Shown here one piece after another: positions 55,289 to 64,000 of a stretch of 64,000 nucleotides of DNA (its first letter is position 1; each line of letters begins with the position of its first letter). A program made the translations under genes and the position numbers. This DNA comes from Boletus sp. NGJ (Eukaryota; Basidiomycota; Agaricomycetes; Boletales; Boletaceae). The notes beneath the pieces are model-generated. The model saw only the letters and a list, made by a program, of their open reading frames with translations. It was not told the DNA's origin and made no database searches. The stretch lies in NCBI GenBank assembly GCA_019096195.1, contig JAGTXK010000275.1:186001-250000 (forward strand), written 5' to 3'.

Positions 55289-57917
55289 AAACCCACCAAG
55301 TCTCTCATAGTCCTGTGTAGCGCGAACGCGGCACGGGTATGATCCAGTCCTCCTGACCCGTCCCTCATCCTGTCGTAAAACATCGACGTGATCTTGTTCG
55401 TCTCTCCGTCGTCCACCGCCCACATCGTCCCAATCACAGAACGAAACCCTGCAAACTGCATCGCCGACGCGAGGTGAATCACCTCGTCTGGACTTTCCTC
55501 GTCTCCCACCGTCGTATGACATGCAGAAAGGTACGCAAACTGGGGATTCTCCAGCTCACACCGAACGATGTGCTGGATCGTGAAATGTCCGTCGTGGAGA
55601 GCGAACGCGGACTCGAACGGCCGTGTTCGGTTTGCGAGACCGTGACACGCAAAGTGAACCCATTCGTTCTTCCCGAGTGCTTCAGAAACACGGGCGATGC
55701 AGGATTCAGGTCCCTCGATGCGCGTGAATGTGGCGAGCTCGTCGATGCGCTGGCTAATGTTCACCAGCTCGGTGCCGACGGAACGGAGTTCACTCTCGCC
55801 GATCGCGTTTGCTTGACCTATAGCAACAAAGTGTTTCGCTTCACCTGGAAAATTCGATGGATCGTGCCGTCTGGCACGAATGAGGGCGGTGAGGGTGGAG
55901 GTGTAAGACGAGACGTAGAGATCAGCGAGGTTCTGCTGGCCTTTCCTATACGGACCTGCAGCGTGCAACGGCAGAAGAGAGAACTCGGCGGTCGGACACC
56001 ACCATATGCGCGAGTGAGATGGATGGATCGTCAGGAGGAATTCAACGATGGGGGAAACAACTTCATCCCAGAGCTGCCGCAAGAAGAAGCCAAGATCTCT
56101 CGTCACGTCCATCGACTTTGCACGGAGCGTCAGTGTATCAAGCTCTGAGGACAGTTCTCGAACATGTGTTTTTGTGATTGACAATGGGATGTGGAAGGGA
56201 GCCCGGTCGTGTAAGACAACGAGGGCATCGCAGCTGTACTTGCTCGCATTCACGATGATGACAGGTCCGCCGCTGGCCGCATGCTGGAGATCTGAGAAGG
56301 GCAAGGGCAGAAGGAAACGAGAGAGCCCGGGCAACTCGCGAATATCGGTGACGACTTTCTGCAATTCAACATTGAGATTGCACACCCGATCATGCTGATC
56401 TGCACCAGGTGAATCGAGGGCATCACGAATGAGCGAGCTCAGCTGCATGAACTTGTCAGCCATTGCTTTTCCTGCTGCGCCAGATGTTATGATGTCGTCA
56501 AGAGGAAACCGGCGGATGCGAGTAAGCTGGCTCCAAAAGACACCCCGACCCTGTTCTAGAAGCTCGACTGCATTCGTAGGAGAACAATTGCGAAGACAAG
56601 CTGAAAATGCATCCACTGCGAGCGAGGACGTGAGGTTCTTGAGGATGGAAAGATGTCGAGGTAATGTTGGGAGAGCATTGAGATGTTGAATGAGTAATCG
56701 CAGAGAAGTTTCGTATGCAAGGAGTGTCGTGGGATGGTGGTGATATTCGGCATCATAGACCCATGCATCGACAGCAGACAGATCATCTAAAGACAACACA
56801 TGCGGCACCTGTGCCAACTCAGCATAGAGGCTGAACACCTCCTCTTTGTCCTTCGCCTCACTTAGCCGCATAAACCGAGTGTGAAGAAAATCTGCAAGGG
56901 AGTGTAATGGATAGGATCGACGAGGGTCCCCTGGTTTGAAACGTCCCAGTGCTTCTCGGGCAAGGGCAATGGCCTCATTGAGGTCCTCCATTACCCCGAG
57001 CTCCTTGTACCGATCACGAAGATCAATTGCAAGGTTGTTCAAAAGTTTTGGCCGACTAGGGTGCCCAGGTGGGCAAAGCACCAGTGCATCTTGGTCCAGG
57101 ATAATGGCCTCGTTGAGGTCCTCCGTCGCCCCAAGCTGTTCATACCGCTCGGAGAGATTGACTGCAAGGTTGATAAAATGTTTCAACTGCTTGGGATGCC
57201 CGGTGAGCAAAGTGTCAGTGCATCTCGGTCGAGGACAATGGCCTTATCGAGGTCCTCTATTGCTCCGAGTTTCTTGTACCGACTGGAGAGAAGAACTGCA
57301 AGGGTATTCAAGCACCATGACCGACCAGGGTGTGGCGGCGGGCAAAGTACCAATGCATCTTGGTGGAGGGCAATTGCCTCGTTGAGGTCCTCCATTGCCC
57401 TGAGCTGGTTGTACCTTGTGCCGAGAAGAGCCGCAAGGGAGTTCAAAGGTCCGAACCGACTAGGGTGCCCCGGTGGGCAAAGTTGCAGTACACCTCGGTT
57501 AAGGACAATGACCTCGTTTAGGTCACCAATTAACCCAAGTTGCTTATACCGATTACCAAGAGAAATTGCAAGATTGTGCATAGACTTCCAACGATCAGAG
57601 TGCCCGGGCGGGCAAAGTTCCAGTGCTTCACGACGAAGGACGATCGCCTCGTCGATATGGTTGATCCCGCCTTCTTGCTGAAACTTGGCGAGAAGCGAAT
57701 CCGACCGCGAATGTAACTGTGCAACTGGTAGGCACATCAACTCACTGATCTCCGCGCCGAGAGAAAAACACAAGCACCTTTTGAATCCATGGTAGTTTGG
57801 GGAAACGCTGGAACACTGCGCGCGCCCAGACCACTGGCAGGACCAAAAAGGCAATGATGCGTATGTTCTACTAGTACACCCAGATACCACATCATGTGGC
57901 CACTCCTTGTTCGGCAT
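55246..57917 (-). CDS. TPR-CHAT protein (caspase-like), one frameshift
   Basis: Tandem tetratricopeptide repeats followed by a CHAT (caspase HetF-associated with TPRs) protease-like domain. At least five repeats of the form EAIVLxREALxLCPPGHPxR...LxNLAxxLxxRYxxLG lie at about 57700-56900. The CHAT part has the catalytic His in WVHFACHG (about 55650) and the catalytic Cys in AYLSACHTTVGDEE (about 55530). The end is FDQRILYIHLGA. Between repeats four and five (about 57190-57205) the frame shifts by one base: TLCSPGIPSS should read on as PPGHPKQLKH. Either the gene is broken or the base call is wrong. The start is uncertain; 57917 is the first usable Met before the conserved SLGAEISELMCLPVAQLHSR block. 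Expanded in Agaricomycetes; role unknown, possibly self/non-self or cell-death control. Confidence 0.85.
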
Positions 57918-58545
57918 ATCAAAAATCCACACTGCCCAAGGGCTGTGCAATGAACTACTCTTTCGCTTCGTCGAATGCATCTTCGCTTTCTTCCTCGTTC
58001 GTCGCATTTGTTTGCATCGCATCTATCATCGCCGTTTATCCATAAGGAGAAGACACCCTCGTGTCAGGTCCCATTCCAGGAGATATATCCCTCGATCTCT
58101 TCCAGGAATCAATAGGCTTCTCGATCCATTCGCTCGGCCCATAGCCGAAAAATGACATATGGGAGAGATGGAAGCTACCGATTCGCAATGCTGAACGACT
58201 TTCTAGGAACAATGAGACTAGTGAAGACATGGCGGAGGAGTTAGGCACGATACGAGGCTGTGGCAATGACGAAATTTCGGGGGAACGCCTGACGGTCGAG
58301 GAATATACACGTTGCCCTGGAGTTTATTGAAATCGGTCAGAAAATGAGACGCGGAAAGTCAGGTGCGAAACTATGTACCATTTCCTACACTCATACGACG
58401 ATGCGTGAAAGAAACTAGTCGACTTGTGCAACTGGTGATGTTGTGACAGTACGCCGGCAATCATTGAGTGGAAGCGAATACTGCAGTAGTTGGTCAAGAT
58501 TACGCCACCCAAAGATCGTCGAAGAAGCGTCGTTCATTGATTTGA
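57886..58545. repeat. TPR-CHAT upstream region, second copy
   Basis: Direct repeat of 54112-54680, here in its expected place before the TPR-CHAT gene. Small indels separate the copies. Confidence 0.75.
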
Positions 58546-58824
58546 TCGGATCATTTATGGAACATTCAAATAGCTTCGTAGAACGCTGGACCATAGTCTT
58601 TTGTTTTCCATAATTAATGCCAAATGGCGCGATGGCTTGAAGTGTAACACATACCAGGACGTCGTCGCCTCCTCTTCAGTGACCTTCCGCACTTGGGAAA
58701 CGAATAGCTCGTCTTCCGTGTCGAGATCTAAAACCAGGAGATCCTGCCAGGCTTGGATCGAAGAGACCAGCCGCAAGGCCGATCATAGATATCAGAGTGC
58801 CCGAGTGGGTGAAGATCCAGTCCG

Positions 58825-59194
58825 TCTCAGTTGAGGGCAATCATGACTCGTCGAGGTTCATCACCGTCCCGAGCTGTCTGTACCGCTCCCAGAGGTTACC
58901 CGCGAGCCAATTCAAAGGGAAAGATCGCTCGGGGCGGTCGGGCGGGTAAAGTTCCAGTGCTTCACGCTCAAGGACGATCGCCTCGTCGCTATAGTTGGTC
59001 CCGCGCTCTTGCTTGAACTTGGCGAAAAGCGAATCTAACCGCGAATGTAACTGTGCAACTGGTAGGCACATCAACTCACTGATCTTTTCGCCGAGAGAAA
59101 GACACAAGTACCTTTTGAATCCATGTGAGCTGACCAAACTGGGAAACGCTGGCACATTGCAAGCGCCAGGACAAAAAAAGGCGTCGATACACAT
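58825..59194 (-). pseudogene. Truncated TPR-CHAT gene, N-terminal part only
   Basis: Minus-strand text GFKRYLCLSLGEKISELMCL, PVAQLHSRLDSLFAKFKQER, DEAIVLEREALELYPPDRPE and ERYRQLGTVMNLDES closely matches the first TPR of the gene at 55246-57917. It stops after about 1.5 repeats and no CHAT domain follows. It is a third, mostly deleted unit of the array. The sequence 58650-58776 on the same strand has a coding look (VLDLDTEDELFVSQVRKVTE, then a GTATGT donor), but I cannot assign it. Confidence 0.8.
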
Positions 59195-59274
59195 GAAGTC
59201 AAGATGAAGTCCAAGTTCTTACACCCAGAGAAACCCACCATTCGGGTCCAGCAACATGCGGCTCTTTTCTCATT

Positions 59275-59335
59275 GGCCGCTTCGGATCGAATGGCCTCTT
59301 TGTATGCCAGTGGTGTCGACTTGGGATTGAATTAA
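59275..59335. repeat. Short repeat shared with 54661-54720
   Basis: Both contain GGCCGCTTCGGAT, TTTGTATG and GTGTCGACTTGGGATTG (or one-base variants) in the same order. It marks the outer edge of a further TPR-CHAT unit. Confidence 0.65.
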
Positions 59336-59396
59336 TCCGTGTGCATATGCAGCCGCGACGCGAGTACAACAGCTAGGTGGTGCAAAAGAAATGGAC

Positions 59397-59500
59397 TGCC
59401 CTGAGCAAGGCTCGAACTTGCGACCTCAGGATTACCCAGGGTTGTACCTGGTCATACGGACGTATGAGACCTGCGCTCTAGCCAACTGAGCCATCAGGGC
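59397..59500 (-). tRNA. tRNA-Met (CAU), elongator type, with intron
   Basis: On the minus strand the acceptor stem GCCCTGA pairs with TCAGGGC and the discriminator is A. The D arm is GCTC...GAGC, and the T arm GCAAG TTCGAGC CTTGC pairs fully. The anticodon loop reads CTCATAA with anticodon CAU, and an intron of about 31 bases follows the base after the anticodon. The anticodon stem is CAGGT/TCCTG, with a T-T pair next to the loop. The D-stem and acceptor pairs fit the elongator rather than the initiator form. Confidence 0.9.
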
Positions 59501-59769
59501 TATGCAAGGTAAAAGATGATAAAATCTTGACAATTCCTAAGTAGGTTTAATTTTTTATATACTTCTTTCCTCTTCGGGATTATCCTCCGCTGGTACTAAT
59601 GCCAATCCTTGCAAACGCACGGGTCAGTACCCCGTTCTAGCGATACGTACATGAAGCCTTTGACTCATGTCAGCCGTGTTAAGTTACAACCACAAAAATC
59701 GAATCTATATAGTCTACTTTCCCATAGTAGTCAGTAAGCAAAAAATGTCCCCAAAAATCCAAAGCCAGC

Positions 59770-62700
59770 CTAAGGTATGTCGTCAATGAAAACAGGATCC
59801 ACGTCCTTCCAGGCCCTCTTGCCTCCCTCCTTCCACACCTTCTCCCGTTCCACCCAGTACTCAAGTCCATCGCCCACACGGGAAGGCGTCCACACACGCT
59901 CCCCCGTATCGCCATCCGTCTCCGCAGTGAACCATCTAGGTCGATGGAGCGGTAGCTTGCCGTCCTCTCTCGCGCGTCGCGTCGCCCGCTGTTTCTCCTC
60001 TTGCTTCTGCTTCAGCTCGTTTGCGCGTTCATACTTGCCCATCTCGAACGCACGTTGGTCAGGTCGAAGGCGACAGTCGGTAGGACACAGGAATCGTTTG
60101 AGTGTGTCCTCTGGACAGTCATTGAGTGTGATCGCAAACGGCGTCAGGTTGAACGGCGCGGGTGGTTTTTCAGAGTTTCTCCACAATAGGATATACTCTG
60201 CCATGTAATTCGGCGACGTAGGGCCGCCGACGGTCGCGTCGGGGTGCAAAAATCCACTGCCAGTACCGACAGCGCGACAGATGAGCTGACTGTTCCAGCG
60301 ACCGGCGATCTCATAGGTGATCTCGCCGTCTGAATTGATAACGGATCCCGAAATTTCGTATGCATCCTTGCCTCGCCACCCTCGGGGCTTAAACGTTAGG
60401 ATGCATTGATCTCCGGTACGATGATTCGTGACCTAGATTCGATTAAACTTTTCGAAGATCGGCATAAAGCGGCTTTGGAAACTGACAATCATATCCCCAT
60501 AATGATCGATGGTAGGAGAGCCGAGGATGAAGCCGGAAACGTTCGTAGTGACTTTCTTCCACGAGTAGTGCTCCACTACTTTCCCCTTGCCGCTAACAGT
60601 TTTCGCTTTGGGGTAATTCGGTGCCCATCCTTCAGGTAGCAAAAGCTCTGCGTGCGCCATGCCAGTGGGCCGGATCTCGAAGGACTTTCCCATGAACTTA
60701 TTCTGAGCATCAACCTGCAGAGCAGTCAGCCTCGTTGCATCTGCCCAACGTCAGGAGCTTACCTCGCCGAAATAATGCCATTTAGGAGATTCAGCCCAAC
60801 AAGCAGATATCGGTGGGTGATGGCTGACTTGTTCAGACATATACCGATATTCTTTGTCTAATCTCACGTATTCAAACGTTTCGTTCTCGAGGGAACATGA
60901 GCGCACATCCAGTGCAAAGTACAATGTCTTGCTCACAAGCATAGGATTGAATGGCTTTGCTATACGTCCAATGGTTGATGAATAATTAGACATCGCAAAA
61001 GCGGCGACGAATGCTATTCGTTGATGAGGGTCTTTCTCTTGTACAGCTACATCAACTGCAGATGAACGCGCTCACGGTTGGGATCGTCAACCAGCCGGGA
61101 AGGAGAGACTTACGGCATTCAGAAAACTCCATGTCTTCAGCCTACAAAAGGAGTGAGTTCACGGCAAGGCGCAAGCGTACGTCCACCTACCATTCGCTGC
61201 AGCATGCTCGTGGGCTCGTTGAAAAATACAGGGAAACTGATCCTCGTCAAGTCCTTTCCGATGCTATGCTTCAAAACGGACCAAAGACTAGTCGACGGCC
61301 TGTTATCTTTCCCGATGGGCAACGTGGCCCTTAAATGTTTGTATCCCAAGAAAGGCTCCAAGTCAAGGGTAAGCGGCAACGAGGCTGCGGAGTGCGTGGG
61401 GCTAGCAAGAAGCTCGCTGACAACGAGGTTGGGGAGGTTACCCGACTCGATAGCATCGAAAAATTCGTCTTCTTCATCAGTGTCGTTCGCCGCGACGGGA
61501 GATGGAGACGTTAGGCGTGATATCCGGCGCTGGGTAGGGGTCAAAAGCACAGGTGACGGTGGGCTATCGGCGGCAGGGGAGGAAGTAAACGAAACCGAAG
61601 GCGTTTCTACCGCTGTGAAGTAGGTAGAAGCTTGAGCCGAAGGCACGGCAGATGACGTGGCAGCTAATGAAATGAGTGGTTGCCTTACTGTCGCGGCCCC
61701 AGCGTCTTGCGTTCCCACATCGAAGAATTTGCTTCCGCGTTTGCGAGAGCGAGCTCGGAGCTCTCTCTCGAGCGCTTCTCCTTCACGAACGACCATTTGT
61801 AAGCTTTCTTCCCATATTGTTTGCCGTTCGCGCTCTCGTTGGAGTTGTGACCTCCACCACTCTTCTCTCTCTTTTGCCATTTGGAGGTACTCATTTATCA
61901 TCGACTGGACCGTAGTGAAAGACTCCTTTAGCGCTTCACGAAGTTCTTGCGTGCGTAACGGCGCGTTCGATGGTAAGGGTAATCCGGCAAGAAGTTGTGC
62001 GGTGAGGTCCATCTGTGCCGCAATTGAGTTCCCGTGCAAGTCGAAAGTACTACCGTGAGGTGGGTGACTCTGTGTTACGTCTGATGCTGCCGAGCTGTCG
62101 TGTCGATTCGCAACCTGCTCGTCCTCTTCCTCGTCAGGGACTTGGGTACCATCCTTGGAGATGTCGCTACTCATTGGCGCGTACTCCGCTGTGTCTGCTA
62201 GAGACGCTTGGTCTCCCCGCAAACCATGTGTCCCGAGCTCTTTCATCGCAGTTACCCCTGACTGAAAGCTAGTCCGGATCTTCATTGGCCGCAAGGCACT
62301 CTTGTCACTCTCCGTGCTCCGCCGGCCTGAAAGGCTTTTATCCGCTTCGCGTCGGTACCACTCCATACTCTTGCTGATCGCTTGTGTCCACCGTGCAGCT
62401 TCAACGGGGTGGTTTGCCCGCATAAACCATTTCTGCACCCCTGCCGTATGACCACGCGCTGGCGCGGAGTAAACTTCGAAGCGCGTTTTCTCGGTGCCCG
62501 TGCCAGCTTTAAGAATTGCCGTCTTCATCGAAATTGCGCCTCTACTGGCAATCTCCTCCTCTTCCTGGTGTTTATAGTCTGCGGAAATCCACGTCAAAGC
62601 TGTCCCATGATGATAGTATGACTACGAACATGAGAGAACGCCATCTTTGAGGACGAACCACCGAGTATTATACCCTCTGGCAACGTTTGTATATTTGTTC

Positions 62701-63793
62701 AGGTACCCTTTCAGAACAGGTGGCTCGGAGACCGGTAAATCGATCAATGACTGATCATGATTCACGACTGTGGTTCTTCAGAAGAAACTTTGAGAAGATG
62801 GAGGTATAAACTTACATTGGCGTAAGAATACTCTCACGCGATCGTCTTTGCCCAATCCATCGTAAGCCATCTTTCCTCGCCGGTCTCGCACGAACACATC
62901 TGCTCCTGCACGTACAACAAGTTCTATTAACCGCAAGTCTTTCCGACGCGCCGTTTCATGTAAAAGTGAGGTCCCGGTCGTGTCGTCCAGATAGGACAGA
63001 TCAATCCCCTTTGCGCGCGGTGATTCTAATAGTGATACGAGGGCCTGACTGGGCTGGGCCTTCAAAGGGGAGAGTGCGTATGAGTGCAGCAATGACCTGT
63101 ATGATGCACTCAGGAAGGATCGCGAATCTGGGGGATATGAGGGATGAAACGAAAGAACTAGGACGGGCCGGCCTACCCTGTAAAACCTGCATGGTTTCCT
63201 TCCCTATTGCTACGTCCTTGCATGTACGTCCCTGGCTATCGCGGAGGGTATCATCTATCCCCTGTTGATCGAGAAGAAGCGATACAATGTCGGCGCGCCC
63301 AAGCGACACCGCGAGGTGGAGAGCAGTAGTACCGCTTCCTGGTGGGTGTGTACCATTCGGTGAAATGGCTCTGTGCGACAAGAGGAGCTGTACGGTCTCC
63401 ACTGTGGACGAATTCATAAGATTAAGTGACGCTTTTGGAGCAACCGAACAGCACGCACCGGAAGCGCAGCGGATGGCGAGGTGCAAAGCTGCAGCACCTG
63501 TGTTCAGGTCACCGTCAATTGAGTTCCGTCTCTCCTTGCCGATTTCGGTCAGGAAGGGATGGATAAGAGCAGGGTCGCCTAGGAGGTTGTTTTGTCAGCG
63601 TCCAGATGTTTGCCATGCCATGTGACCACATACCACTCCTAAGAGCAGAAAGCAACCTAACCTGCTGCAAAGGCTCCGCTGGGCCTGAAATACAACTCAA
63701 TGGTGAGCCACCAAAGTCGAACGGACCCGAAACATGAGAAAATATACCTGAAGCCCGAACACTGAAGGCAGAATGGCTGTCTTGCGAAGACAT
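59770..63793 (-). CDS. Oxysterol-binding protein homologue, ankyrin-PH-FFAT-ORD type
   Basis: A lipid transfer protein of the yeast Osh1/Osh2 type working at ER contact sites. N-terminal ankyrin repeats ([20 protein letters not shown] near 63300; [20 protein letters not shown] near 62950) come first. Then a PH domain (KTAILKAG...[20 protein letters not shown] near 62500-62400) and a coiled region ([20 protein letters not shown]). A perfect FFAT motif EFFDAIE follows (about 61455), for binding VAP/Scs2. The sterol/PI4P-binding ORD follows with [20 protein letters not shown], the signature [13 protein letters not shown] (about 60810) and the C-terminal [11 protein letters not shown] and [16 protein letters not shown]. 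Several short introns; no break seen. The start [12 protein letters not shown] lies at 63793. Confidence 0.94.
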
Positions 63794-64000
63794 CGCTACC
63801 CAGCCGACCTTGTCGTTTCGGGTAGCTGGTGTCTCGAAAATTCTTCTGCTGGTCGTGGCTGGACTCGGCGGACAAGTATGAATGCCCTCCGCAGGTCGCT
63901 GTCCTGTTCAACGTGCAACGCGTTCAGGCCCACGTCTGTATCGATGTTAACCACGTGACCTACACCTGGACACATTGGTTCCGGAACAAGACAAGTTGGG
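63794..64000 (-). promoter_or_regulatory. Upstream region of the oxysterol-binding protein gene
   Basis: The remaining 207 bases contain no recognisable gene and should hold the promoter. No clear TATA box. Confidence 0.4.

Overview
The window is nuclear DNA of a filamentous basidiomycete, most likely an Agaricomycete that decays wood or litter. The evidence is dense small genes with many 45-70 bp GT-AG introns, three AA9 lytic polysaccharide monooxygenases (LPMOs), a glyoxal-oxidase-type copper radical oxidase, Zn2Cys6 and C2H2 regulators, an ATO1-like siderophore acyltransferase, and a TPR-CHAT protein family.

Layout. 0.5-7.7 kb: a nearly complete but broken Ty3/gypsy chromovirus (LTRs, 5-bp target duplication) sitting in the 3' part of a decayed G-domain GTPase gene (7.8-9.3 kb). 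9.9-26.4 kb: three AA9 LPMO genes, all on the minus strand, with a beta-lactamase-like gene between the first two. Between the second and third lies a CpG-poor block (about 18.6-24.8 kb) holding a decayed Gln-rich locus and a Tc1/mariner-type transposon. That transposon has two convergent genes (a DDE transposase and a SAM-domain protein) and a nested solo LTR. 28-44.9 kb: mainly conserved core genes: PIN-like (AEC) transporter, Zn2Cys6 factor divergent from INO80 subunit Ies6, copper radical oxidase, ubiquitin protease UBP14/USP5, siderophore acyltransferase divergent from Hsp70 Ssz1, and cytosine deaminase. 45-59 kb: an accessory region with hairpins, decayed ORFs, two paralogous C2H2 genes, and an eroding array of TPR-CHAT (caspase-like) units mixed with a second, broken cytosine deaminase. 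59.4-63.8 kb: an intron-bearing tRNA-Met and an ankyrin-PH-FFAT-ORD oxysterol-binding protein.

How the genes may work together. The LPMOs and the copper radical oxidase are plausible partners in oxidative polysaccharide decay, since the oxidase makes H2O2 that LPMOs can use. Ssz1, Ies6, UBP14 and the oxysterol-binding protein are housekeeping genes. The most unusual points are the two-gene Tc1/mariner-like element, the self-priming layout of the chromovirus, and the TPR-CHAT/cytosine-deaminase duplications with reciprocal decay. All splice models were read by eye and exact ends are approximate unless stated.
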